From positions 434,001-498,000 of the forward strand of contig JAPLWA010000004.1 of NCBI GenBank assembly GCA_026396835.1: a DNA stretch of 64,000 bases, written 5' to 3'. Both the position numbers and the translations under genes were made by a program. Source of the DNA: Candidatus Falkowbacteria bacterium. GTDB taxonomy: Bacteria; Patescibacteriota; Patescibacteriia; Patescibacteriales; Patescibacteriaceae. Below the pieces are notes generated by a model. It made no database searches and was not told the origin of the DNA. It saw nothing but the letters and a program-made list of their open reading frames with translations. Below, in pieces: positions 8,473 through 16,669 of this stretch (positions within the stretch are counted from its first letter, which is position 1; every line of letters begins with the position of its first letter).

Positions 8473-8597
8473 ATGTTTTAAATAAATTACGCCAACCGAT
8501 ATTTTGGTGAGCATAAAATTAATAAATAAATTATAAATTTTCTTTATTTAGCAAGAGCACAAGCAAAACTCTTTCTAAAAAATTAATTTATATTAAA

Positions 8598-8626
8598 TTA
8601 TTAAACGGCTTGACACTTATGTCAAG
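8598..8626 (-). promoter_or_regulatory. Putative promoter and operator of the Liv-type operon
   Basis: The minus strand carries TTGACA (8625-8620), 16 bp, then TAATAA (8603-8598). The -35 lies inside a perfect inverted repeat CTTGACA-4-TGTCAAG (8609-8626). That arrangement would let a dimeric regulator block RNA polymerase. The divergent TrmB-type gene is the obvious candidate. Confidence 0.5.
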
Positions 8627-8651
8627 TATGTGTCATAAAATGCGTCACCAT

Positions 8652-8670
8652 ATTGAAAATCATGTTCAAT
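8652..8670. promoter_or_regulatory. Second inverted repeat between the Liv operon and its regulator
   Basis: ATTGAA (8652-8657) and TTCAAT (8665-8670) are perfect 6-bp arms with a 7-bp spacer. It lies between the two divergent promoters, 25 bp upstream of the TrmB gene -35 box. Confidence 0.35.
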
Positions 8671-8694
8671 TTTTTGGCTTATTTTAGAACATAT

Positions 8695-8722
8695 TTGACA
8701 AATTTTACAGATATGCTATAAT
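8695..8722 (+). promoter_or_regulatory. Strong extended -10 promoter of the TrmB-type regulator gene
   Basis: TTGACA (8695-8700), 16-bp spacer ending in TGC, then TATAAT (8717-8722). Transcription should start near 8729, leaving a leader of about 25 nt before ATG 8754. Confidence 0.8.
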
Positions 8723-8753
8723 GATGACATAAATAACGTCAATTTTATCAAAT

Positions 8754-9497
8754 ATGGAAACTAATAAAATTTACTTCTCTTTAAGAGAAATTGGGTTAAA
8801 TGATAAGGAAATAGACCTTTACCTAGCTACTCTAAAAAAAGGCGAGGCTGGTATGTCAGAATTGGCCCGTTTAGCGGGCATAAAGAGAACCAGTGCTTAC
8901 CTGCTTTTCAGTAATCTCGAAAAAAAGGGTCTTTTAGGAAGCTTCAAGTCTAAAAGCGGCACAAAGTTTATTGCCAAAGATCCACGCTATTTAATTGAAA
9001 AAGCCAAGAAAGAAATCTCGGCGCTTGATGAAATCCTGCCTAGCTTAGAAGCTATGAGCAAAACTGGTATTAGTAAACCAAAGATAACCTATTATGAAGG
9101 GATTAATGACTATATAAGAGTAATAGAAGAATGTTTACTTAAACCACACACAACTATTAGACACATTGGATCCTTGTTTGAAGGACACAAATCACTCAGT
9201 AAGGATTATGATTTAAAGCACTTTGCACCAAAACGTATAAAGAGCCATATTTTCTTAAAAGCTATCTATACCCAAGAAATAAAACCACTATTTAAAAATG
9301 ACTCCCCTTATGAATTAAGAGAAGTTAAATACTTACCTACTTCGATGAAAATGAAAACTCTAACTCTAATTCACGAAAATAAAGTTATCATTTCAACTAG
9401 TAATGAAAATCTTGGAATCATGGTAATCGAAAGCAAGGAGATTGCTGATGCTGAAAAAGAAAAATTTGACTTAATTTGGGAGGCTACAAAAAAATAA
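8754..9497 (+). CDS. TrmB-family transcriptional regulator
   Basis: A 247-residue DNA-binding protein. The N-terminal winged helix (about 8-65) has LNDKEIDLYLATLKKGEAGM and SELARLAGIKRTSAYLLFSN, the typical TrmB helix-turn-helix. A helical linker follows, then a C-terminal effector domain (about 110-245) of the kind that in TrmB proteins senses small ligands. It diverges from the Liv-type importer, so control of that operon is likely. TrmB regulators are frequent in archaea and Patescibacteria. Confidence 0.85.
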   Translation: METNKIYFSLREIGLNDKEIDLYLATLKKGEAGMSELARLAGIKRTSAYLLFSNLEKKGLLGSFKSKSGTKFIAKDPRYLIEKAKKEISALDEILPSLEAMSKTGISKPKITYYEGINDYIRVIEECLLKPHTTIRHIGSLFEGHKSLSKDYDLKHFAPKRIKSHIFLKAIYTQEIKPLFKNDSPYELREVKYLPTSMKMKTLTLIHENKVIISTSNENLGIMVIESKEIADAEKEKFDLIWEATKK

Positions 9498-9526
9498 ATG
9501 CGTTATCCACTTAGTGAATAACGCAT
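9498..9526. terminator. Bidirectional terminator between convergent genes
   Basis: Perfect 9-bp arms ATGCGTTAT (9498-9506) and ATAACGCAT (9518-9526). Read on the minus strand the stem is followed by a T-rich run (TTATTTTTTT). Read on the plus strand it is followed by TATAATTTT. It serves both the TrmB gene and the gene ending at 9551. Confidence 0.75.
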
Positions 9527-9550
9527 TATAATTTTAAAGAGTTTATTCTC

Positions 9551-10939
9551 TTAAGCATTTTTTATACTTCTTAGATAACGATTAGTTTGAATCGCTGAGA
9601 GAGTCTGAAGTATTTGGTTTCTCTCTTCTGATGCCGGTAAAGACCTAATTAAGCTGCGTGCAATATTACGATACTGCTTTGCCAGCTTCATTGATTTTTC
9701 ATAAGCTCCCGAACTCATAATATAAGATCTGATTTCAACTGAAGTTTTAGCTGACAGCTCCTCTACTCCACCACAGGCTTGTGCCATGTAATAAACAGGA
9801 GCCGTGGCTTTTAGGCTTTTCCAGTCAGATAAAGAATCTTTCTTTAATGAAGAGAAATCACCTATATCATTAACCACTTGTAACGCAGAGCCAATGTTAT
9901 AGCCGATTTGATACATGATATCGCGATCGGCTTGTGTACCCTGAGAACTAACCATAGCACCCAGCCACATTGACCAGCCATACATGGTGCCGGAAAGCAA
10001 CTCACATCTTTGTTTATAATTTTCAATAAACAAATCTTCAGGCATTAAGTTGTCTTCCAGTTTTTCCGAATCTTTCAGTTGCCCCTGATAAGATGAAGCA
10101 TTGTCTGATGACAATTTTGAGATAACCGCAAGTCTTTTTTCCGAACTCACAGGTAAGCTACAGATCGCTTGAATTACAGCATCGGCAAATAACTCACCAC
10201 CAACCGTCAAAGTACAAATTCTGTCTTCTTTTATATCTAAGCGTTTATTATCAAGCAGATAATTATGCGTATATAAATGAAGATTATTCAACTCTGAGAT
10301 TGAGGCTGTCTCATAACCCAGACTTTTGTCCTCACCGCGAGCTACACGATAAGAAAGATAGGAAAGAAAAACTCTTAACTTTGGCTTCTCTTTTCGTTCG
10401 CTGTAAAGATTCTGCAAAGTAATTGGCCAAACAGAATAATCCTTTCGAGATAAAATATTATCTGCCTCTGAGCTAACTTCTTTCATTATCTCAAAGTAAC
10501 TTTTTTTTGAGCTAACTGCTGCTAATCCAGCATAGATGAATTGTTCTTTTCTATATTCATCGATGTTTCTAATAACAACATAAACCTTCTTTTCAGCACG
10601 GCCAGTTGTTTGAACTCCATTCTTGAATTTATCATAGCCCCTAACACCGCTACCTACAGGAAACTCTCCATAAAGCATCCAGCTATCCATCACCGGAGAA
10701 ACTGTTACTACTGAATCATAACCACTAATTGTCATAAACTCAGCATGGGGAGGAGTTATCGTATCGCCACTCGGCAAAATACAAACGAGATTTTTTGGGC
10801 CAGCGTATACTCCACCTTCATAATGAAAGCCGTAAAGCTGTATTTCCTTTTCAATGTTTAGTTGTAAAAACATCAATAGAAAAGGAACGATAGTTAGCAA
10901 ACTAAAAATCTTGCTTCCAGTAAACTTTTTCATTTTCAA
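9551..10939 (-). CDS. Membrane-anchored protein with a degenerate polyprenyl-synthase-like domain
   Basis: 462 residues. An N-terminal hydrophobic helix (about 10-28) anchors the protein. Residues about 30-160 have no family I recognise. The rest resembles the all-helical trans-prenyltransferase fold: NLHLYTHNYLLDN (about 222-234) sits where the first Asp-rich motif lies, and GSALQVVNDIGDF (about 347-359) with SDWKSLKATAPVYYMA sits where the second motif and the following substrate-release segment lie. The first DDxxD is missing and the second is reduced to NDIGD, so normal diphosphate chemistry is doubtful. It has its own consensus promoter. Membrane location and fold are inference; function is open. 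Confidence 0.55.
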   Translation of the reverse strand: MKMKKFTGSKIFSLLTIVPFLLMFLQLNIEKEIQLYGFHYEGGVYAGPKNLVCILPSGDTITPPHAEFMTISGYDSVVTVSPVMDSWMLYGEFPVGSGVRGYDKFKNGVQTTGRAEKKVYVVIRNIDEYRKEQFIYAGLAAVSSKKSYFEIMKEVSSEADNILSRKDYSVWPITLQNLYSERKEKPKLRVFLSYLSYRVARGEDKSLGYETASISELNNLHLYTHNYLLDNKRLDIKEDRICTLTVGGELFADAVIQAICSLPVSSEKRLAVISKLSSDNASSYQGQLKDSEKLEDNLMPEDLFIENYKQRCELLSGTMYGWSMWLGAMVSSQGTQADRDIMYQIGYNIGSALQVVNDIGDFSSLKKDSLSDWKSLKATAPVYYMAQACGGVEELSAKTSVEIRSYIMSSGAYEKSMKLAKQYRNIARSLIRSLPASEERNQILQTLSAIQTNRYLRSIKNA

Positions 10940-10988
10940 AGACCCCTATTTAAATTATTAAATTTTTTTATTTATTTTAATTAACCAT

Positions 10989-11017
10989 ATTATATAATAA
11001 ATACTATATTTTGTCAA
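10989..11017 (-). promoter_or_regulatory. Consensus promoter of the prenyl-synthase-like gene
   Basis: The minus strand reads TTGACA (11017-11012), 17 bp, TATAAT (10994-10989), a perfect sigma-70 consensus. The leader of about 40 nt ends in GGGGTCTTTGAAA directly before the ATG. Confidence 0.85.
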
Positions 11018-11115
11018 TACTTAGTTTAACCACTGAAATCCCCTATTTTTTAATGTTTTTGACAAAAGGCCTAAAAATCTATAAACTACAGAAGAACTTA
11101 CTGTTTTCCATACTT

Positions 11116-11186
11116 TCGGGGATCGTCTAATGGTAGGACTCCAGGTTTTGGTCCTGGCTATCGAGGTTCGAATCCTTGTCCCCGAG
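11116..11186 (+). tRNA. tRNA-Gln (anticodon TTG)
   Basis: A full cloverleaf can be drawn. The acceptor is TCGGGGA/TCCCCGA, with T1-A72 and G73 as expected for Gln. The D arm is GTCT-AATGGTA-GGAC. The anticodon stem is CCAGG/CCTGG with loop TTTTGGT, giving anticodon TTG. The T arm is CGAGG-TTCGAAT-CCTTG. The gene is 71 nt long. The CCA end is not encoded (GCA follows A72). A TTGACA at 11059-11064 with TAAACT 17 bp further on is a plausible promoter. Confidence 0.95.
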
Positions 11187-11300
11187 CATTATTCAAATCG
11201 TGTAATCTGACCTAACGCCCGTAGGTCTTCTATAACACACTATTTACCCTCTTGAATGTCAACCATCATTGATTCATTTTTGTCAATAGCTCAAAAGGAT

Positions 11301-11329
11301 AAAAAACAAGGCTACCCATGGGATAGCCT
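11301..11329 (-). terminator. Intrinsic terminator of the beta-CASP gene
   Basis: The minus strand folds AGGCTA-t-CCC-AT-GGGTAGCCT (11329-11309), followed by TGTTTTTT (11308-11301). It lies 22 bp past the stop of the gene ending at 11351. Confidence 0.8.
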
Positions 11330-11350
11330 CTTTAGAAGTTTATAAAATAA

Positions 11351-12928
11351 CTAATTTAATTGGAATACTAATTTGTCATTGAGCTCAGGAATAACAATAG
11401 TAGTTTTCTTCCCTAACTCAGAAGGCAGGCTTTTACTTAAGTTTTTCTTTAAAGCAATAGCGTTAGAGCCTTCTCCATGAACGATGAATAAATGTTTATC
11501 CGTAATTGAATCTTTAGGAGATTCTAAATTAGATAAAACATGTTTGGCATACCTGATTAATTCCGGCTCATCAGCATGATCTGAATAGCACAGAATGTTA
11601 ATCTCAGCCTTAACCTCGATTTCTTTGCCATGCATTTTAACAAAAGCTTCGCCATCAAAAAGTTTTCTGCCAAGAGTATTTTTTGTCATATAACCAACTA
11701 ATAGAATTATAGCCTCTGAATTGTTTAAGTTATCTTCTAATAGTTTTCTAATTGGACCAGCGTGACACATACCAGCACCAGCTAAATATATGACTGTTTT
11801 ACGCATGGCTTCATACTTTTCAATTTCAGCTTCGGTTTCAACAATTTTTAAGTACTTATTTTGACGCGGATCAAATGGATTAAAAGATATGTTGTCTGTA
11901 TTCTTAAGCGTTCCAGTCTTGGCCCACAAATCAGCATATTCTTTTACAACTTTTGAACCCATCGGAGAATAAACGCAAATGGGAACTTCTGGAATCAACT
12001 TCTTCTCCATAAGCGCCGTTAAATCGTAGATCATTTTCGGCGTTCTTAAAGAAAAACACGGAACGATGATTTGTTGATTCTTAGAATGAGCCTTGCTAAC
12101 AATGTCAACTAGTCTCTCTTCTTCAATCTTTCTCGGGGCGTGTATTTCCCCACCGTAAGTTGAATCCATAAACATGAAATCAATTTTTTCTTTTGGGTAT
12201 TTAAGAGACAAAAGCTTATCGTCTTTTCTGCCCAAGTCACCACTAAAGCAGCAGTAGCGATACTTATTTTTGTCTTTTATTCTAATAATCACAATTCCTC
12301 CACCAAGAACATGACCTGATCTGTAAAACTTCAAGTCAATGTTATCATCGATTCTTGTCCATTGGTTATAATCAATGCCGCCATTTTTTATTAAACCACT
12401 TACCAAATTTACATGCTCCATGGTATAGAGAGGCTCAAAGTGACAATGATTATTTTTACGAGCAGCCTTGTCAATCATTCTATTCTTATCACGATTTCCG
12501 CGAGACGAGAATTTATAATGCTTTGTGTTTTTAGACGCAGCTTTTTCTTTTCTTGCTTTGTTTGCAAAACGAAGGCCTTCTTCCCGTTTTATTTTTGCGC
12601 CGTCAGTCAACATTACTTTAACGAGTAAATTCTTTGATTCTCTCGTACAGAATATATCTCCCCTGAATCCATATTTAATTAGCATAGGTATTATGCCAAT
12701 GTGATCCATATGGATATGGGTCGCGACAACGGCTTTTATTTTTGCTGGATTAAAGTGTTTTAACAACTCCTGGGCTCTAATGGATGGATCCTTAGAACTA
12801 CCAGTAATATCTCCGGCATCAATTAAGAACTGTGTTACTCTTCCGCGTTGCGTAATAGTAACTAAAGTACAAGATCCAGTGATATTGTCTTTCACACCGC
12901 CGAAAAAACCAAGTTCCATTTTGAACAT
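11351..12928 (-). CDS. Metallo-beta-lactamase/beta-CASP RNase-like hydrolase with basic insertion
   Basis: 525 residues, related to the CPSF73-like/YSH1-type beta-CASP nucleases that cut RNA. The MBL motifs are present: ATHIHMDHIG (motif 2), SGHVLGGG (motif 3), FSGDLGR (motif 4), then MDSTYGG entering the beta-CASP domain and YSDHAD near the C-terminus (motif C). GAGMCHAGP replaces the usual GxGMxxGG. An insertion of roughly 40 residues after the first domain (about 120-160) is rich in Lys and Arg and could bind RNA. A GGAG lies 7 nt upstream of ATG 12928, supporting that start. A second, more canonical paralogue lies at 27430. Confidence 0.85.
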   Translation of the reverse strand: MFKMELGFFGGVKDNITGSCTLVTITQRGRVTQFLIDAGDITGSSKDPSIRAQELLKHFNPAKIKAVVATHIHMDHIGIIPMLIKYGFRGDIFCTRESKNLLVKVMLTDGAKIKREEGLRFANKARKEKAASKNTKHYKFSSRGNRDKNRMIDKAARKNNHCHFEPLYTMEHVNLVSGLIKNGGIDYNQWTRIDDNIDLKFYRSGHVLGGGIVIIRIKDKNKYRYCCFSGDLGRKDDKLLSLKYPKEKIDFMFMDSTYGGEIHAPRKIEEERLVDIVSKAHSKNQQIIVPCFSLRTPKMIYDLTALMEKKLIPEVPICVYSPMGSKVVKEYADLWAKTGTLKNTDNISFNPFDPRQNKYLKIVETEAEIEKYEAMRKTVIYLAGAGMCHAGPIRKLLEDNLNNSEAIILLVGYMTKNTLGRKLFDGEAFVKMHGKEIEVKAEINILCYSDHADEPELIRYAKHVLSNLESPKDSITDKHLFIVHGEGSNAIALKKNLSKSLPSELGKKTTIVIPELNDKLVFQLN

Positions 12929-13080
12929 TATTCGCTCCAGTTTTAGGTTTTTAACAGATTTTCAAAAATACTACTTTTATTTTTAGAACTTTATTTTTAG
13001 TTTTCCTCCTTTGTTTTAATTATTCTCTAAGATTGAATTAAACACAAGTTGATAACTTTAGATATTTAATATTTGGCTAA

Positions 13081-13119
13081 TATAAAAGCACCCCGACATA
13101 TTGTCGGAGTGCTTTTATA
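13081..13119. terminator. Terminator after the cold-shock gene (symmetrical)
   Basis: Arms with TATAAAAGCAC and GTGCTTTTATA at the base, then inner CCGAC/GTCGG, form a long stem around ATATT. It is followed by T-rich sequence on the minus strand, directly after the csp stop. Confidence 0.85.
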
Positions 13120-13130
13120 AGACTAAAGTC

Positions 13131-13328
13131 TTAAGCGCGTTGAACGTTGACGGCGTTTGGACCCTTATCAGACTGTTCTGTCTCATAAGTAACTTCATCA
13201 CCTTCGTGAAGATCGCTGTATTGGACACCAACCAAGCTGTTGCTATGGAAGAATAAGTCCTTTTCTTGACCTTCTGAGGAAATGAATCCAAAACCCTTGT
13301 CAGTCAATTTTTTGATTGTACCTTTCAT
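13131..13328 (-). CDS. Cold-shock protein (CspA family)
   Basis: 65-residue single-stranded nucleic-acid binding protein. It is one OB-fold with RNP1 KGFGFISSEG (about 11-20) and RNP2 DLFFHSN (about 24-30), full family length. It acts as an RNA chaperone in the cytoplasm. A strong promoter lies upstream and gives an 80-nt leader, a feature of many csp genes whose message folding responds to temperature. It diverges from a DEAD-box helicase gene, an arrangement fitting a shared role in RNA unwinding at low temperature. Confidence 0.96.
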   Translation of the reverse strand: MKGTIKKLTDKGFGFISSEGQEKDLFFHSNSLVGVQYSDLHEGDEVTYETEQSDKGPNAVNVQRA

Positions 13329-13416
13329 GGATTTATCAGAGTGAATAAAAGCGTAAGGTGATATATGTTTAATTGAGTCGACTAAGTCACAAACCTAATA
13401 TGCGCATTACTATTAT

Positions 13417-13445
13417 AGTATAACATAGATATTTTTAGCTGTCAA
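13417..13445 (-). promoter_or_regulatory. Promoter of the cold-shock gene
   Basis: The minus strand has TTGACA (13445-13440), 17 bp, TATACT (13422-13417). The predicted leader to ATG 13328 is about 80 nt. No Shine-Dalgarno is visible before the ATG. Confidence 0.8.
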
Positions 13446-13574
13446 TGATGAACAAAAAAGCGCTAACATTGACTTAATTATAATTATATGTCATTATTAG
13501 CATTATTAAACAGATTCGAGTCTTTATCAGCGTCATTGGAGTGGCCTTAAGAAAATCGGGTCACTCATTTTTAT

Positions 13575-14864
13575 ATGACAAACACAAAGATAACAGAGCT
13601 TCCAGCGGAAGCCAAACATAAATTTTCTGATTTAGGTATCAGCAAATCAATTCTAGAGATTCTTAAAAAGATGAATCTAGAAACACCAACCCCTATTCAA
13701 CAAAAGACTATTCCAACTGCTTTGGCTGGTTTAGATTTAATTGGCGTTGCTCAAACCGGAACTGGCAAAACATTTGCTTTCGGTATTCCAATGCTACAAA
13801 GATTAGGTTCAAGCCAGGGTCAAGGTTTAGTTATAACGCCAACTCGTGAGTTGGCTTTACAAGTTGAAGAAAGTTTAAAAAGATTGGGTCAATCCTTAGG
13901 CTTGCGTACCGCTAGTTTAATTGGTGGCGAAGCAATTGATCGTCAACTTTATAATTTAAGAAAAAAACCACATATTGTTGTTGCCACACCAGGTAGATTA
14001 ATTGATCATATTAAACGAAAAACTTTTAAACTTGATCAAGTGCATGTTTTAGTTTTAGACGAAGCTGACATGATGCTTGATTTGGGATTTGCTCCGCAGA
14101 TTCAAGAAATATTAAAACAAGTTCCAAAAGAAAGACAGACAATGTTATTCTCGGCCACCATGCCAGCAGCAATTGTTAAGATTGCGGCTAACTACATGAA
14201 ATTACCAGTCAGCATTGAAGTTGCTCCCCCAGGCACAACTGCTACACAAGTTGATCAAGAAATATTTATTATCAAAAATGAGGATAGAATTGAACACTTG
14301 AAAAAAATTCTTGTTAAATACGATGGTTCAGTTTTGGTTTTCACTAGAACTAAGCACGGCGCTAAAGCCCTTGCCCTTAAGTTACGTTCTTTCGGACAAA
14401 GAGCCATTGAAATTCATTCTAACCTCTCACTCAATCAACGCCGCGCTGCCCTCAGTGCTTTTAAGGCAAAGCGTGAGCGCATTCTAGTCGCGACCGACGT
14501 CGCCGCTCGTGGTCTTGATATAAATGGCATTGAATTAGTTGTTAACTATAATCTACCAGATAGTTCAGGCGATTATGTTCATCGTATTGGTCGTACTGGC
14601 CGTGCTGGAAAAGTTGGTAAAGCAATTAGCTTAGCTACACCAAATGAATATAAACAAATTAAAGCCATTGAGAAATTAATCAACAAAGCCATTAAGCGAA
14701 CTGAATTTGTTAAACTAACAACTGAGCCTCAACGCAGCTCTAATGATCAAAGCCGAAAAAGACAATTTAGAAAAAGCTCACCTTATAATACGCACAGATC
14801 TAATCATCCGCGAAATAGTCGATCTACTGGTCAGAAATTTACACGCCGGGGAATGTCGCGCTAA
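13575..14864 (+). CDS. DEAD-box ATP-dependent RNA helicase (RhlE/CsdA type)
   Basis: 429 residues with all core motifs in order: the Q motif region TPTPIQQKTIP, motif I AQTGTGKT, Ia PTRELAL, Ib TPGRL, II DEAD, III SAT, IV VLVFTRTK, V ATDVAARGLD and VI HRIGRTGRAG. The last 50 residues are a basic Arg/Ser-rich tail (QRSSNDQSRKRQFRK) likely to bind RNA. It unwinds short RNA duplexes in ribosome assembly or mRNA decay. The neighbouring divergent cold-shock gene suggests a cold-adaptation role. Confidence 0.95.
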   Translation: MTNTKITELPAEAKHKFSDLGISKSILEILKKMNLETPTPIQQKTIPTALAGLDLIGVAQTGTGKTFAFGIPMLQRLGSSQGQGLVITPTRELALQVEESLKRLGQSLGLRTASLIGGEAIDRQLYNLRKKPHIVVATPGRLIDHIKRKTFKLDQVHVLVLDEADMMLDLGFAPQIQEILKQVPKERQTMLFSATMPAAIVKIAANYMKLPVSIEVAPPGTTATQVDQEIFIIKNEDRIEHLKKILVKYDGSVLVFTRTKHGAKALALKLRSFGQRAIEIHSNLSLNQRRAALSAFKAKRERILVATDVAARGLDINGIELVVNYNLPDSSGDYVHRIGRTGRAGKVGKAISLATPNEYKQIKAIEKLINKAIKRTEFVKLTTEPQRSSNDQSRKRQFRKSSPYNTHRSNHPRNSRSTGQKFTRRGMSR

Positions 14865-14922
14865 ATTTACTTTTTCGTCAGCAGATACTAATATTAGTAT
14901 ATTAGATTAAACTAAGTAATAT

Positions 14923-15495
14923 ATGAAAAAAGTATTCTTAATTCATGGATTTGAAGGAACTCCAAATGGAGGTTGGCGACCATGGTTAATGAGCGAGTTA
15001 GACAAGAAAAATATATACTGTTGCGCTCTGCCTATGCCCTCACCTAAAGATCCAATTTGTTCTGAGTGGATTGAGGAGATTGCTAGCAATGTTAAAAATA
15101 ATTTTGAAGACACAATTCTTGTCGGACACAGCTTAGGATCTCCTGCTATTTTAAGATATTTAGAATCACAAGCTGATAATGCTTGCCTAGCTGGGGTTAT
15201 ACTTGTATCTGGACCATGTGAAAAGATTCTAGCAGATAAGCCGGATTCGAAGCTAAGGAAAATAGACGGATTCTTAGAATCATCATTTGATTTTAAAAAA
15301 TTGAAACTAAAGGCAAAAAAATTCATTGTCATCCACGGAGACAATGATAATAAAGTTCCTCTAGACCAGGGCCAATTTGTATCAAGAGAACTTGACTGCG
15401 AACTAATAGCCATTAAAAATGGCGGACACTTAAGTGGTGATGACGGATACACCGCACTGCCCGAAGCTTTAGAAAAAATTCTTGAAATGATCTAA
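14923..15495 (+). CDS. Alpha/beta hydrolase of the RBBP9/YdeN type
   Basis: 190-residue cytoplasmic serine hydrolase. The start FLIHGFEGTPNGGW forms the oxyanion-hole region, the nucleophile is Ser70 in GHSLG, and HGDNDNKVP (Asp140 or Asp142) and GGHLSGDDG (His169) complete the triad. The short length without a cap domain matches RBBP9/YdeN-like enzymes, whose natural substrates are largely unknown. It follows the helicase with a 58-bp gap and is closed by a strong terminator. Confidence 0.85.
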   Translation: MKKVFLIHGFEGTPNGGWRPWLMSELDKKNIYCCALPMPSPKDPICSEWIEEIASNVKNNFEDTILVGHSLGSPAILRYLESQADNACLAGVILVSGPCEKILADKPDSKLRKIDGFLESSFDFKKLKLKAKKFIVIHGDNDNKVPLDQGQFVSRELDCELIAIKNGGHLSGDDGYTALPEALEKILEMI

Positions 15496-15510
15496 AGACA
15501 TAATAAAAAG

Positions 15511-15549
15511 AGAGACGCCCGCCGATTCGGCGGACGTCTCTATTTTTTT
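15511..15549 (+). terminator. Strong intrinsic terminator
   Basis: Stem AGAGACG-c-CCGCCG, loop ATT, CGGCGG-a-CGTCTCT (15511-15541), then a run of seven T. It ends the helicase/hydrolase unit. Confidence 0.9.
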
Positions 15550-15571
15550 ATAAATCAATCATTAAAGGTAT

Positions 15572-16669
15572 TTAGTCTTTGACGCAGCGAATAGACATGC
15601 CCAGGGATTTACTAGCTGCGTTACGATATATAGTAGAATATGCTCCCAGAATAAACCTAAACCAACTAGTAGTAGACCCACCACCCTTTGTTGCATTCCA
15701 TAAATAAGCTTCACTTGTATAATTTAGATATGAACCAGTAACGTCGCGAATACCAGAAAGCAATATATTAACGTTAGACGTACCACCAACCTTTAATTGA
15801 GTAGCTTCGTTGTGCGTGCCTCGCCAATTAGCTCCGTCTGCCTCAGATTGACTCATCCCCAGATACATTTCCAAATTTTTAAACTCATTATCAGTCGGGA
15901 TATGCCAACCAATGGGACAAACTCCTCTAACATTTGCGGATGGAACAGGGCTCCAATCAGTTGCATTGGTTGCTCCATTTATATACTGAATAGCTTCAGA
16001 CCATTGGTAAAGACCGCCGTAAGTATTGCAGTTGCTGGAAAGATCGGCATAACAATATTTCTCTATAATACCATTATCTAATTGATCAACCGGCCCACCG
16101 CTTGGGCAACCAACACCAGACGAGCAAGAATTAATTCTAACTCCGGTGTTTAGATTTTGTTTCATCCAACATTGTGAACCAACTTGAACAGTATCATATT
16201 GATTACCATCAACATCAGATATCTTTTGTCCACAATTAAATAAACCATTTGGAGAATAGGAGGCTAGGCCAGCATTAATATTAGAACTAGCTGATCCTAA
16301 ACAAACAGATACAGAGAAAAATGAATTATTGCTATCAATTGAATAAGAATAATCACCAGCACCGCAACTTCCATCATTTCTTGGTGTTGGATTAGATGGT
16401 ATTTTAGCCATGTATGTTTTAGTACCATCAGGTGATACAAGACTATTACCTAGAGTAATAATAGTAGGGTAGCTATTATTATCGGCGTAATATAATTCTA
16501 GCGCAGTACTTATCTGTTTTATATCAGCAACTCTTTTAGCATCTCTTGATTTAGATCTAGCATTGCCCAAGGCAACAATTACCATGGTGGATAAAACTCC
16601 AATAATTGCTATTACTACGAGTAGTTCTATTAAAGTAAAACCTGATTTTAGTTTTTTATTTTGTGGCAT
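15572..16669 (-). CDS. Type IV pilin-like protein with FISUMP passenger domain
   Basis: 365 residues. A type III signal KSGFTLIELLVVIAIIGVL (about 8-26) gives prepilin-peptidase cleavage after Gly and the N-terminal pilin helix. A conserved stalk follows (SKSRDAKRVADIKQISTAL, then SYPTI and SNPTPRNDGSCG). From about residue 150 comes a FISUMP-like domain (Fibrobacter succinogenes major paralogous domain): VDGNQYDTVQVGSQCWMKQN, GLYQWSEAI, CPIGWHIPTDNEF and the closing GMSIRCVKD. The protein should sit in a pilus-like fibre with an exposed head, perhaps adhesive. It overlaps the upstream pilin gene by 14 bp. Confidence 0.9.
   Translation of the reverse strand: MPQNKKLKSGFTLIELLVVIAIIGVLSTMVIVALGNARSKSRDAKRVADIKQISTALELYYADNNSYPTIITLGNSLVSPDGTKTYMAKIPSNPTPRNDGSCGAGDYSYSIDSNNSFFSVSVCLGSASSNINAGLASYSPNGLFNCGQKISDVDGNQYDTVQVGSQCWMKQNLNTGVRINSCSSGVGCPSGGPVDQLDNGIIEKYCYADLSSNCNTYGGLYQWSEAIQYINGATNATDWSPVPSANVRGVCPIGWHIPTDNEFKNLEMYLGMSQSEADGANWRGTHNEATQLKVGGTSNVNILLSGIRDVTGSYLNYTSEAYLWNATKGGGSTTSWFRFILGAYSTIYRNAASKSLGMSIRCVKD

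Noticed and set aside
8473-8514. Longer start for the binding protein (MLTKISVGVIYLKH...)
   Set aside because: It puts 14 residues before a normal lipoprotein signal; ATG 8472 fits signal length and local start context better.
14943-15452. 169-codon ORF on the minus strand
   Set aside because: It is the antisense shadow of the serine hydrolase at 14923, which has complete active-site motifs and a terminator.
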